Assembly (NCBI GenBank): GCA_018398805.1
Contig: JAGFBZ010002028.1
Span: 1,488,501 to 1,552,500, forward strand
Direction of reading: 5' to 3'
DNA length: 64,000 nt
DNA from: Hirundichthys speculiger
Taxonomy: Eukaryota; Chordata; Actinopteri; Beloniformes; Exocoetidae
Shown piece after piece: positions 1 through 11,839 of the stretch (position 1 is the stretch's first letter; every line of letters starts with the position of its first letter). The notes under the pieces were generated by a model, which was given only the letters and a program-made list of their open reading frames with translations, was not told where the DNA came from and did not search any database. Both the position numbers and the translations under genes were made by a program.

Positions 1-1603
1 CTTCTAAGAATTGACCTTTACTTGCCCTCTTTACTTTGATAGCTTTTTGAACACTTCGTAACCTCTGATCATCTTTTTTTTTTTGGGGTCTTGTCAAAAT
101 GAAAGTGAGTGATTATACTGGCTTGTAATTCTCTTAAAGCAGCAGGTTCTGAAGCAATGTTAAACACATTTATTTCTCACTGCAGATGAATTTCTTTTGA
201 TTTATAAAGTAATGGAAGTGATGCAATAAATTGTAATGAATGTGAGGATGCTTTAATCTCAGTTGTTGGTGATTAAATCGTACTCAAACGTCCTCATTTA
301 TAATTAGTCCATAATTGAGATGGGGCTGGCGATGAAGGGAACTTGGTAACAGCTACAGGAGGAGAGCTAACGTGGCCGCCACCGTGACGAGCAGCAGCGG
401 TGTTGTGCTTATGAGCGACTCCGCTCCTCCAAGAGATGGAGAAGTGTAAATCCAAAGCTGAAAACTCCATTAGGCTGAGTCAGTCATGCATCCGTGTGCT
501 CCAGTGCCAGACAGCTCTGTAAATCACCCTCCTTTTTCTAGCTCCACTGAAGAAAACAATATGGGTAGTGTCTGGGTGCTGATCATTGGGCCCTTGGGTT
601 GCACACACACATACACACACACACCCTCGGGGCCTGGCTGCTACAGAGTGAGACCAAATGCTCTGATCCAGGTTGAACTAAGCACTGACATGTGCACCTG
701 TCAGACATGGGCTGCTGAAGGTGTGTGCACATTTGTATGTACATACATTTCTCTGTGGGTGAGCGATGCTATCCCCCAGTCCTTCATACCAAAGATATTT
801 AAGGTATGACATTCTGTGGCAGGTATATTGTGATTTAATGTCTGCCCTCTTTATTTTTTGAACAAACAAAAGCTTGGGAAGCTCACACATCCTCATAATC
901 TGGTAATAAATTTAATTTATGCTTTCAGAATGGCTCCTCTTGGAAAATGGATTTTCCCTCTCCCGTCTCTGTCTTTCTACCTCCCACAGACACACACACA
1001 GAAACACACAGACTGTAAAGTACATGGATTTGGACTGTGTCCGCCCGTCCTAATCTGCTGGCCAGTAAAGGCTGACTGAGGCCTAGCAGGTGCGAGACAC
1101 TTGTCTGAGGAATGTGTAGGGCCAGACTTCAGACCTCCCACCAGGCATGCGTGCATGTGTATGTGTCGGTGTGGCGGGAGGAGGGTGTGTGGGTGGCAGC
1201 CACCACCTGCTCTCAACCTAATTTCAGTTTTTCTCAGGACCAAAACATTGCATTGCAGTCCAGAGCAGTTTGATCGAAATGACGATGTTTCATTGCAGAA
1301 GCTCATTTCCATATTTAATGTCGGTAATTAAAGCAAAGACTGTTTATTCTTTTACAGGATTAATTTAACATATGGCAGTGTTTCTTATGAGATTTCTTTC
1401 TCTCTTTTTTTTTCAAGCTGTAAGGGCAGAAAATATTTTGTCCAGGTAGTTGCATTAACTCTTGGAGTGAATATCAGCAGGTGCTTAAATAGGAAATAAA
1501 TAGGCACTTTACAGTATAACAGAATTTGTAACACATTTGAATAAAAAGTTCTTGAAGTGAAAAAGAAAAATATTTTTTCACTATTTACCATTATTATCTC
1601 TGT
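1..1603. other. Non-genic stretch
   Basis: I see no supported gene here. The open frame at 486-809 runs through a CA repeat (alternating His/Thr codons) and has no recognisable domain. The segment around 230-340 is balanced in composition and rich in TAAT/ATTA cores, so it could be a conserved non-coding element, but nothing in the sequence alone proves that. Confidence 0.6.
602..624. repeat. (CA)n microsatellite
   Basis: An interrupted CA dinucleotide run with one AT interruption. It creates the spurious His/Thr run in the overlapping open frame. Confidence 0.9.
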
Positions 1604-1611
1604 GGTTAAGG

Positions 1612-2269
1612 CAGTGCTTCTCAAGTATTTTCTGCTGCGCCCCCCCCCCCCCCCCTTTGGAAGAAGAAAACAGCCGCTCCCCCCCACCTTTCCCCCTGAC
1701 TATGAATAGTATAATTTGTCTGTAAAATTGTTAAAGTAAACCGCTGCATAACACTGCACCCTTATTAACATTAAGAGAAACAAAAAAAACATAAATATAT
1801 ATAACTGATAACAAAGAATAACTTTATTAAAATAGTTTTTTAGTCTGTAAAGATTTAAAGTGCATAAATCCCACCGTAGTCAGCATCGTCATATTTCCTC
1901 GTCTTAACTTTCTGGAGACTTTTGTTTGTCTCATTATCTTCGACTCTCTCCGCCTTTCTCTTCATCCCTGTTAAATATTTTTCTGTGGTGTCTTGAGGGT
2001 TCTTCGTCTTATCTCCTGCTCTGTGCTGTGTGCGCGCATGTCGGTGCAAAAAAAAAAAAAAACGGACACAACACTGCTAATACTCCCTGCGCTCACTGTG
2101 ATAATGAGAGCGCCACTGCCCCCTACTGGAGTGCATGTGCAATTACATTTTATTCCAGTACGGCAAAAAAAAAAAAAAAAAAAAGGCTTGTTCCCTGGGG
2201 TCACACACGCCCCCCTGGCATCGCACCGCGCCCCCCTAAGGGGTCGCGCCACACTTTTGAGAAGGACTG
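1612..2269 (-). mobile_element. Complete hAT DNA transposon, internally deleted, 658 bp
   Basis: Both ends can be read directly. The left end begins CAGTGCTTCTCAA and the right end is the inverse of CAGTCCTTCTCAA, so the terminal inverted repeats differ at one of 13 positions. A perfect 8-bp target-site duplication, GGTTAAGG, flanks it at 1604-1611 and 2270-2277, which is the hAT superfamily signature. The subterminal parts are GC-rich with C runs (C16 at 1640-1655), while the centre is AT-rich with long A tracts. Only a short minus-strand piece of transposase sequence remains, so the copy cannot move by itself. Strand is given from that remnant. Confidence 0.93.
1855..2049 (-). pseudogene. 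hAT transposase N-terminal remnant
   Basis: A 64-codon minus-strand frame inside the 658-bp hAT element. Its C-terminal part is strongly basic and contains a stretch ending KVKTRKYDDADYGG, which resembles the N-terminal region of ZBED5/FAM200-type hAT transposases, where an RKYD(D/E)-x-Y-x-x-(Y/F)G motif precedes the BED finger. The frame stops soon after, and no BED finger, DDE catalytic region or dimerisation domain follows, so this is an internal-deletion leftover. The family assignment rests on that short motif and the surrounding element. Very little of the frame could be functional. Confidence 0.5.
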
Positions 2270-2277
2270 GGTTAAGG

Positions 2278-4319
2278 GGACACTGAACAATATGCCAACT
2301 CCCAAATCCTGTATCAGCCGGGGTTGCATCTTCACAGCGGCTACTTTCGGCCGTAGATACGGCTAATGGGGAAAAATGCATTTAATCCACAAGATCACAG
2401 CATTTAGTTCAAAATCCTGCGGAGGTTTCTTGAAATCCAAGAGACGTAGATCTAAATTTGGCACTTGTCAGCTTATTTAACAAAGGGTAAGGCCATATTC
2501 AGCACAATGTTGAAAATCTCTTACGTGACCTTCGAGTCAATTCAGTTTTTATTTTTGGAGAACTTTAAGTCCTATAATGGTGTCCTTCTGGCTCCTCCAG
2601 TCACTGAATATATTGTCCTATTTTTCATTGACAGTTGTGCTTTTAAAGGAACAGTTTCGAGTTAAAACAACCCTAGATCTATCATTAGATGGCAAGTAGT
2701 GAAAACATTCGTTAGTACAAAACAAGCTGAATCGAAGCAGGTTTGAGTGAAAGTGAAGGCCATGAACTGTCCTACTTTTGCGTCTATTGAGGGTGGCTTG
2801 TACACACCTATCATGAGGTGATGGTTACAGAAAGGAAATGCGCCTGCACAAATAGTCCTTTTTACATCTTTCTGTACACTTATAAGTTACAGGTAGGAAT
2901 GTATAGCAGAATTGTAATGGGACTGTGGGCAGGTGGGCAGCCAAGTGACAGACCACCACCGCCTGTAGCAATGTGTTATTGAGTGATGTTCCACATGCAC
3001 CTCTTTCACAATATGGGATGCGACTCTTGGCTCACCGGTCTGGTTAATATCACTTGTAGCGCAGACCGATTTTCTTAAAGCATGTGCAACATATATGTAG
3101 CTATTTAAAACTCCATTTAATTCTTTTTATGGTTTGTAGCTTATCAGAACTCTGAGACCAGCTCTCATATATCATGTATGTAGTAATTTTGCAGAATGGA
3201 TATAGAAGAAAAACTGGTTATATTTTAAGGTGTGGCAATACAGTATTTTCAAAAGTGGTAGGAAAAAAAACTCCTGAAATGTCGTCTTATAAATATTTAA
3301 TAAATATTTTAATAAAATTTCAGTATTTTGCTCAACTGGACTGAAACAAAACATGAAATGTGAAGTCATGAAAGTTTATTGTAGAGCTGACAACATCACA
3401 CAGAAAATAATCTAAATTCATTAGAATACACAAAAATGAAATGATCAATTACGAGACCTTTTTTTGGTAGTTCATCTATGCTGTGTTTTATTTCATTCAA
3501 ATGTGCATTATGACCAAATCTCTGAAATTAAATCTGTTAGAAGAACAGTCTGATCTTGGGTTGAACCTGCTGGGGCGTCCGCTAGTAGAAACGTCAGTAA
3601 ATGCCTTGAATGGTTTCCATTTGTGATTATGAATTTTCTCACTGTAAAATTGTTTGGAAATAGCCTCATAACCCTTCTTGGATTGATGAGTGTTGCTTCT
3701 CTAATATCACTGAAGATGTTTTTGGTATTGTGGTAATACACGTCACAAAGCCGAAGCTATAGTCACCTGTTTTTATGATGTAGGAAGAAGTAGATGATGT
3801 TTAATTATCCTGGTATTGATACAGCAGTGTTAAAGTCTGTTGAGTTTAGTAATCACTGATTTAACTGTTGAACTCTTTTCTTTGTAGCTCAGCATTAAAC
3901 ATTCAGTGCATTTATCAGCGCAGCCTTAAATGAGTGTGAATCAGCAGAAAAGCAATGCGTGCGCTTTAATGTAGATTAATGCTACCTGCCTGCGTCCTGG
4001 CATCCTCTGTGGACGGCAATTAAGAGCAATAATTACCTTTTCATGGTCGGGTCCCTTAGCAGGTCATTATCCTCCACCTCATCCACCACCACCCGTCTCA
4101 CTACTGCAACAAATACATGGGAAAGAGGGGTGTTCGGAGGGTGTTCATGTTATTGTGAGCTGCATTTTTTTGTGGGCGTTGTTGTTTTTCTGTTATTCAA
4201 ACAAAGAATGCAGAGAGCTGAAGATAATCCAGCCGAGTATGCACACGTGCACAGCATTTCACGTCTAGGAGAGTAAGCTAGAACCAAATAAAGGTAAAAG
4301 GTTGAAGCGCTGAGTTATT
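2278..4319. other. Non-genic stretch
   Basis: No gene is seen. The part at about 2800-2895 has a diverged partner at about 19000-19105 (listed separately). The segment 3895-4060 is less repetitive, with ATTA/TAAT cores and a well-mixed composition, and is a weak candidate for regulatory DNA. Confidence 0.5.
2800..2895 (+). repeat. Dispersed repeat, copy 1 (partner near 19000)
   Basis: The core AGTCCTTTTTA..TCTTTCTGTACA followed by TTATAAGTTA recurs at about 19057-19100 with about 85% identity by eye. Weaker similarity extends some 50 bp upstream. I do not recognise the family. It could be a SINE or an old DNA-element remnant. Confidence 0.4.
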
Positions 4320-4560
4320 TCTCTCCCCCCCCTTTTCCTAACCTCTCTTTTCTTCTCTTCCCTCGCTCCTCTCTCATTTTTCCTGCTGTCACAATGACTG
4401 ATGGTAGCCAGTAGAATCGGGTGTCCGGCATTATAACTCCGACAAATCGCTGCGACCTGCTCGGCCAGGCCTTGGACCAGACAGAAATCAATATTTCAGC
4501 ATTTAAAATCTATCAAAAGAGTTTTTTTTTTCTTCTTTTCTTTTTTTTTTTTTTTTTCGA
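4320..4560. repeat. Pyrimidine-rich low-complexity tract
   Basis: The top strand from 4320 to 4390 is almost pure C/T. A second T-dominated run lies at 4521-4557. The open frame through it (4421-4693) gives an eleven-residue Phe run and is not a gene. Confidence 0.8.
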
Positions 4561-4854
4561 CAGTGTTACAGCCGCCTGCCTGCATTACCTTCCACCCACC
4601 ACCAACCGCCTTCCCCCCACAAACCCTCACCGCCAGTGGCACGCCACAAGCACTGAATCAGACACTCCTGTAGTTACAACCAGTAATCAATAAGCCAGCA
4701 CCTTCACAGATCTTCACCGCAGTCGCCTAGGAGCAGTGATGGATGGCGAGGAAGGTTGCGATTCATTTTGTCAGGCCATTAAGCCTGGAGAATTTTTGTC
4801 CACTTCATCCTGCAGATGATAATTTTTCACAGCTCATAACGAGCAGAAATGGGT

Positions 4855-5030
4855 TGAGATGGAGGAGAGGGAAAGAGGAAAAGAGAGGATGAAATGAGAG
4901 GGGCTGCAGGAAAGAAGAGCATGGGAAAAGACAGGGGGGGGATAAAGAAAGGAAGCAGGGGTAGAAAAGCAAGTATGGTGAGATAAAGCAGGAAAAAGGG
5001 AAAGAACATGAGTGGATTTTAAGGAGAAGG
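4855..5030. repeat. Purine-rich tract
   Basis: The top strand is overwhelmingly A/G for about 170 bp, including a G8 run near 4935. The composition switches from the pyrimidine-rich block at 4320-4560. The minus-strand frame at 4827-5009 is only a Leu/Phe/Pro/Ser translation of this skew. Confidence 0.8.
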
Positions 5031-7187
5031 AGGTTAAATCATTAAAACCTCAATTTTGTGTCCATGTTTATGTACGCTGGCTTTTTATGTATTAAAACCC
5101 TCACTCAATGATTGAAATAAGCCAAAATGACAACAAAAAGTGCATTTGTGAGGCTGAAAGACAACAACAAGCCTGTCATCGTCTGTGCTCTGTGTACCCA
5201 AATCAGTCAGGAGGGAAATTGATTTTTTTTTCCCCCTACCCTCTCACACTGAAAGAATTTTATCGCTGTAAAGCACACAAGGGCAAAGTAACCATGAAGA
5301 GGACTCACCCGTCAAACATATTATGTTTACAAAACAGCAAAGGGGTAAATTAGTTGAGCTGTAACAAACTCGACTTCAGCACAGACTTCACTTCATGTTC
5401 AGTCATAATAACCGTGGAGGGCTTAACGTCAGAGGCGTTTATAAGGAAAGACAAACCCTGCTTCCTCTCTTCCTTCCTGTCGTCTCTTCTGCACCTTGTG
5501 TCATTTGCATTAATTTATCCGCCCCTCCCTCTCCCACATTTTCCGTTCCTCCCTCTTTTGGCCCAGCTCCCATAAAACCCACGGTGTTCTTGTTGGATCA
5601 GTACTGCCCTGGAAAACAAGCGACAGCTGCTGTTTGTGTGTGTGTTTGTGCGGGTGATGTCCCTTCGTCGTGGTCTCGCCCCGTATGCTGGCCCTCACCT
5701 GCGGGCGGGCGAGGATTATGAGCAACAAGGCCTTATTAAAACTGGATTTGTTTACCCTCCTGCTTGCAATGCAGCGACAACAAAAACAGTACGTGGGTCG
5801 CGGGCGGTGCCCAGGAAAGCCACGGCGAACACACCAAGAGAGGGGACGCACAAGTAGCCAAAACAGCCAGACAAAGCTTGAATCTTAAAAAACTTTTTTT
5901 TTTTTTTTAAAGAAAAGAAAACTTAAACTCTTGTCTGTGATTGTAGTTCGGTCCTCATCGGTAACTGAAACCTTCTGACACTGACCAGGATCTGATCTAA
6001 CTTGTTAAAAAACAGGACTGATGTCGCATCTCGGCCTGAATGTTTCCAGCTTATCTGACTGGTTTACATGCCACAAATCTAAAAATGTAAGAGTTAAGAG
6101 TTACAAGTAAATATCGGCATCTCTAGCAGCGTTATATAAACCGTATATGCGGTATAATGTCATGAAGTGATCATTAAAACTTTCTTGAAACTGAAAGACT
6201 CCAAATAATATATTGGTCTTATCAGTCAAAATTACATGAAATAAAGACAAAATAATGATCTCGAGGCTTTAAAATTGTTTTTGTGTAATTTGTGTCTCTT
6301 CTTTTTCCTCTCTGGGATCAGCAGATTGCAGAATTAATCTTTTGTTGTGCAGCAGTTCCTTGCGCTTTGTCTCTTTTTATTGAACCTGTTTCTCTCTAAC
6401 AAAGGTGTTTGTGTGCGTGAGGCGTCAACGTACGTTTAGATCCTCACATGGGTTCAACACCATTTCCCACAATTCCTTTGCTACTGGAGCGATTTCCATA
6501 ATGATCATAAAGCGTGCTTAGCGCAGAAAAATAAAGCAGTATTTTCATGGATCAAAATGAGCCCGTGAGGAGGACGACGTGGGGCATCCTCAGCCAAGAA
6601 GCAGTCTAAGGAGGCCTGGAGGCCACTAATAAAGATTGTTAGAGGACTTGGCAACTCACAGGCCATTTTCAAAACTGCTTACTGTGTTATATGTATTCTG
6701 CAGTCATGAATTTGAAGTATTTCACTAGAAAATATGGGACAGTTTTGGGGATTTTCCTTTTGGTTAAGATCCTTTACTAACTAGGAATGCTTTGCAGGAT
6801 CATTTAACAAAGACATGGATCCTCATAAAACTCCCCCAAAACAAAGAACTTTCTTCTAGAGTTCATTAATTTATTTTCATGCACAAAACAAAACAAAAAG
6901 AAACTTTCCAAGAATAATTATTGAAATGATTGCCAGGTAAGACAAGAGGTTGTTTATAATTATGCCAAATATAACATTTTTCCTTTTGAAATTAGCAAAG
7001 CTCACAAATTTAAGAGAAAACCAGTGATTGTAGTAAAATAAATGTCCCATTGTTCCACTGTGTTCTCAGAACAAGCAGCTATTGTGGTCAGAACCAAAAT
7101 GAACTCTCACCGTTAAACGGAGGGGGATATTTCACTGAGGACGTTAAAGCCAGACTAGAAATTCAAGAACTGAATTTGAATCATTTT
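5031..7187. other. Non-genic stretch
   Basis: Five overlapping frames of 72-113 codons at 5354-5888 lie across a C/T-rich block (5450-5580) and a TG repeat (5633-5649). None shows a domain or a consistent reading frame. From 5890 to 7187 the DNA is AT-rich, with no frame over 60 codons until 7050. Confidence 0.55.
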
Positions 7188-7260
7188 CATTCTCCGTATA
7201 CATTCTCCGGTATTCTCCGTATACATTCTCCGGTATTCTCCGGATACATTCTCCGTATCG
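7188..7260 (+). repeat. 23-bp minisatellite (ATTCTCCG core)
   Basis: The 23-bp unit (7201-7223) repeats at 7224-7246 with one change. It is flanked by partial units at 7188-7200 and 7247-7260. Each unit is itself two versions of a CATTCTCCGKATA half-unit, so the ATTCTCCG octamer appears six times. It is a short, well-conserved and probably young expansion. Confidence 0.92.
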
Positions 7261-7694
7261 TTTTTACAGAAATATTTTAGAATCGAGTTGTTGTTTTTTA
7301 AAAAAACAATATAAATCTTCAGTAAGGGGTTGCTGAGTTGCAAAGTTGGATAGTTTAAAGCTAAAGACGTCCTGAGCATTTAGAAAGGTGATATAATTTA
7401 TACTTGTTTGAAAGCAGAACTAAACAATGTTGTGACCACTGTATTATATGGGATACAGTGTGAGGTGGACTGGTCGGCTGCATACTGGAAATATTTCTGA
7501 ACATTCAGCAACATCCCTGTTTCTTTTTTTTTCACAGTAGTATAGTACACGATTTAAAAAAATAACCACACACTCATTAAGTTTTGTTCTTGTACTACAA
7601 ATTTTTTTCTTGCCATGTAGTTTTTATCTTGGAAAATAATCACCAGTCTCTGTAGCACCAGCGTTACTGGTGGAAAAAAAAAAAGCTGTTAACC

Positions 7695-8160
7695 CTAAAA
7701 AAATCTTCCGTTGCTCCCTTTTGTTTTTGGATCTTATTGTTCACAGGTTCCACCTCTGTTTGCACTCCTTTTTTCCTCATCCTCTCTCCTCTCTCATTTT
7801 TTCATTATGCCCACATTCTGCCTCTTCTCTACTTTACACATCTCCCATTTTGCTTCCATTCCTCGTCCCCTCTCGAAGACAACAGTATGAAACCAACAGA
7901 AGCAAAGATGGAGAGCCAGAGAAGAAAGGACGGCTGAAGGAGCAGAGGAGAGCGAGGAAGATGGCATCGGATCCGCTGAGGGAAAAGAGGCAGAGATAAA
8001 TGAGGGGAGAACGAGGCAGAAATGGGGAGATGGCGGAAGAGATGGAGAGTGAGGGGAAAGAAAAGGTGGAGAGGCAAAGTCAGCATCTGTCATTGAAATT
8101 AATGGGGAATGTGACAAGTTATGGAGTCGCAGAAGAGAGGGAGGTAGGGAGTGAGTGAGG
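7695..8160. repeat. Abrupt pyrimidine-to-purine strand switch
   Basis: From about 7695 to 7875 the top strand is C/T-dominated. From about 7876 to 8160 it is A/G-dominated, with AGAGG/GGAGA motifs. All frames here on both strands are shadows of this skew (Ser/Leu/Pro/Phe on one side, Glu/Lys/Arg on the other). Confidence 0.75.
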
Positions 8161-11100
8161 GTAGACGGAGAGTCTGCAGCCTTGATGATTCTCCGAATGG
8201 ATGGGGATGACGGGGGAAATGGCTGATTTGGTTCTGATTATGTTGCTCTACGTAATATTTTACTTCTCCTCAGTGCTGCACTCCTGCTGAAGGATCCTAA
8301 TTGTGTGTCTTCGTTGTTGTACAGGTGCAGATTCAAGTTGGGCAATCCTTTATGAGCGAGGGCTTTTTCAAGGTGTATTTTAGTTTAAAAGATTGCCATA
8401 AAAATAGGAATCTATTTTACACTTGCAGAATTGTGCTGGTGATATTTTTGGCCGATTAAGAGAAGCGTCCCGTTTTCAGCTGGACTCTTTGTGGTGATGA
8501 ATCTGTATATATTTTTTGGAAATCTTTCTGCTGTGGCACAGGAGATATTTCCACTGCACGGCAAGAGTGTGTCTCATTCCTGTTTATCACAACTACATCA
8601 GCTGGTCAGCGTTTGCCAGGACGGCCAGAAGGGGGCACAAAACTACAGGCTTAAAGTCATTACAGGCCACACAGGCAGGAGCGGCAGGCCTCAACCTCTG
8701 GCTTCACTTCCAAGTTTCAGATGTGAAACATTTATAATTCTAATTAAATGGAAAAAGGTATTTCAAAACAAGACAAAAGAGACAGAGGAAAAAACAACTA
8801 TAGGCCAAGAAAAAGGAATGAAAGTAATTTAATCAGGAATTATGCTTCCCAGTTGAAAAACAGCTGAAATAAGAAAACGACTTTGACAAAAGCATCAATA
8901 AATTTATCAAACAAGAAAAACAGGGACTCACAGAAAATAATAATAAAGTATAATTGTAGAAATCTTTTTACAGAATTAATGCAACTATAGGCACATTTTT
9001 TTGTTTTCAAACCCACTGAATCACATTCTTCAGTTTTTAAATTGATGTTCTTAAAAAATGAAAAAGAAACTGCATTCTAAAGAGCAGAAAAATGTACAAA
9101 AAGCATGGTTTGTTGATAAAAAAAAAATGACACAAACTTTCAATAAATGAGAAGTCAGGCACAGGTTAAGTAGACCAAAACAAAAAGAAAAAAAAGGAGC
9201 CAAAAAAAAAAAAAAAAGCCAATTTCCTTTTTGCTTGTCAGCTTTTGTGTTGAAGAACATTGGAGGATTGAACCTGTCAATCAAGACCCCAACCAGCATG
9301 TTGCCCCTGCAGCAAGACAATACAAGAAGGGTTAAAGCTTTTGAAGAGGCTTTTAATGGCGTTTTAGTGAAACAAAAACTGACCTCTACTTACGTAACAA
9401 AAACACACAACATGTCACGTTGTACATCAAAATTTAGACAAATTGAGCATTTCCTCAAAAAAGACTTTTCACTCCTTAATGATCTTGAATTGCTATTAAT
9501 AATCCATAATTGCATGAACAGGTTTTTCCTGTCGCAATAGTGTTTCAAATTTAAAATGTTGCATAAATATTCATTTACACATATCCAGACTTTGTAAGAA
9601 AAAAAAAAAAAAGTTGAACACATGCGTGCTGCTCTGTGTTTTAGTATTAAAAAAAAAAAGTCATTTTTTGGGAGGAAAAGTCACAGGATAATTTGGTATA
9701 ATATTAAAGATGTGGCATATTGTCCCATTTTTGTACTTTATTGGATTTTCAGTGGGGAGACAGAAAAGAAGAGGCGCTGGGCTCTAAAAGCACAGATTGA
9801 AAAAACTTCCCTCGGCCGGCCAAGCATCACAGACATCAAAGTGAAGACATTGTTTGAGAGGAACAATGGCTGCCGTCACAGTCCAGGAGTTTGTGTGTTG
9901 TTGCGCGTTTGCACTCCCAGAATCCCCCTCTGACGGCAAAACCACTGGATTATCAAACCAGCAGATGCAAACTGCAGAGAACAATATCATCCGCAAACCT
10001 CAAAGGGGAGTCCTCCGAGGCCTGTCTGCAGGAGACGCGCTGATAAAATCAGACAAAGAAAGTGAGGACTTCTGCTCAAATTATTATTTTTTTTGTTGCA
10101 ATTCATTTGATGAAACCCAACAAGCTACTCCTTAAAGTTGACTTGCTTATTTAATTAAATAAATAGATAAACTTTTCCAATGTATTGCCACATAGTAAAC
10201 ATTTTATTGTAGATTTTTTTTTTACTAGTTTAGAAGTTGAGCTGCTTAGTTTCACAGAAAATTACTGCAGATTTCAGCTATTTGTGTGCTTATAATGTGC
10301 GACTCAATTATGATGCAAGCATTTCCTTTCAGATTTTATGATGCATCGGTTACCCCGTTCTTTGCACTAAACATGAGCCATCTGGCTGTCTTTAAGGGTT
10401 AAAAAGAATCCGAAGAATTATTAGAGAAGCGGCGATGTGCAGTCTGGGATGGACTGTCCCAGTCAGCTGCAAGCATATGGGAATGCCATCAAACTTTGAT
10501 TTGCTGTGTCGACATTCTTATAACCTCTGGGATGCTTCAGCCATGGAGGTCCAGGCTACCATGCCTTCCCTGACACTTCAAAACCCCAGGCAGACTGGTG
10601 GGGATAATGCAAAACATCGAGATGAGCTGGCAGATGGAAACAAAGACAAAACGGGGAAACAAGGGGATCAAATTGGGTTAAAGGCATGTTTTTAATCTAT
10701 TCGCTCTTTAGTATTTAATGCATTTATTTGATTATATCTAGCTTTATCGAGGCTGCTTGGGTGGCTGCGATTATGAAATAGTCTGTTTGAGAGACAGAAA
10801 TCCTTGGAGAAAGTCCACCTGGGCATCTGCCGGCCAACAGGAAATCAATAACGATCAGAGTAATGGCAGAACACAAACACATACACAAGGGTTCAGTGAA
10901 TAGAACTAACACTGATCACACCTTATTAGCTCAGGCTCAAGAGAACGGCAACGGAATTGATCCGCCGGTCAATTAATGGGCCTCATTAACGTTTTAATGA
11001 AGCCAGGTTTGGCAGAAACGAGAAGGAAAAAGGTCGAAGGGAAGGGAAAGGAGTGATGTGATGGAGAGGAGAAGTTGACAAATGTGGATGACGCGATGGA

Positions 11101-11429
11101 AATAAGTAAAGAAACGGAAGGATGATGGGTAATTAATCCGAATGGTGAAATATGAGTAAATGAGCTTATGAACAGAGCAAACGTCAGTGTTTCAAAGCAG
11201 CAGGAAGTTGCGTATTTAAATCCAGTGATTTAGATGAAGGATAGAAAGTGTGGCAGGACATCGAAAGCAGAAATCAGTTGTTCCTGTATAAGCAAATACA
11301 TTGTTATCTATATCTGTAAAGTTTTCAGGTAGTGCATGTAAATTAATTTCTTTTGGGTTTCTTCAGAGTTTTCCATCCTGTCTTGGCACATATTGAGGAC
11401 AAAAGTAAGTTTCTCCATGGAGGTCTCTC
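8161..11429. other. Non-genic stretch
   Basis: Frames at 8491-8832 (113 codons), 9235-9540 (101 codons), 9622-9933 (103 codons) and 10435-10695 have no motif I recognise, and poly-A/T runs cut through several of them. The segment 10920-11010, with GGTCAATTAATGGGCC and CATTAACG, has the homeodomain-site-rich look of vertebrate conserved non-coding DNA. It is followed by a purine-rich block (11010-11170). Confidence 0.5.
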
Positions 11430-11830
11430 GTTGACTACCGACTAGCCTTGTAGGTTGCAGGGTCGGCCTGTGAACAGCTCTCGGTATTGGATTTCTTCGT
11501 AGCTCCCGTAAATATTTTATGGAAGATATTTATTCTTGGCCTTGAGATTTTTCTGGGATTTTGCCCAAGTACAGTGTAAGAAAAGTACAGCGAATTTCGA
11601 ATCCCGAAAATATTCATAATCTCTTCGACAAGCACTCGCCAAAATGCATAAATTACAGGACATGCCCGAAATATGTGTGAATGGCCTGACACTGCGATAC
11701 CGCACATTCTTTCACTCATTTCACGGCCGATGTCGGTTCTGCTGCAAAAATTTCAGTATTTCAGGGAATAAAAAAATAATTAAGTTCAAGAAAAAATTCT
11801 TGAGTTGGTCTTTCCAAATACCAGCTCTCC
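11430..11830 (-). pseudogene. L1-type LINE ORF2 C-terminal fragment
   Basis: The minus-strand frame (11719 down to 11435) carries CG, then HSHIFRACP, then IYAFW. This matches the C-x2-C...H(T/S)HIFW-x-CP...FW zinc-knuckle and tail found after the reverse transcriptase in fish L1-type ORF2 proteins. Upstream on the same strand, another frame (to about 11830) gives ESWYLERP-like sequence with intervening stops, as expected for the region before the knuckle. The first knuckle Cys and the usual Trp after IF are lost. No reverse transcriptase core or endonuclease is nearby, so this is a 5'-truncated dead copy. Assignment is by motif only. Confidence 0.6.
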
Positions 11831-11839
11831 TCAGAAATC

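Noticed and set aside
1926..2381. Plus- and minus-strand frames of 97-146 codons
   Set aside because: They lie inside the 658-bp hAT element and pass through A14 and A20 tracts.
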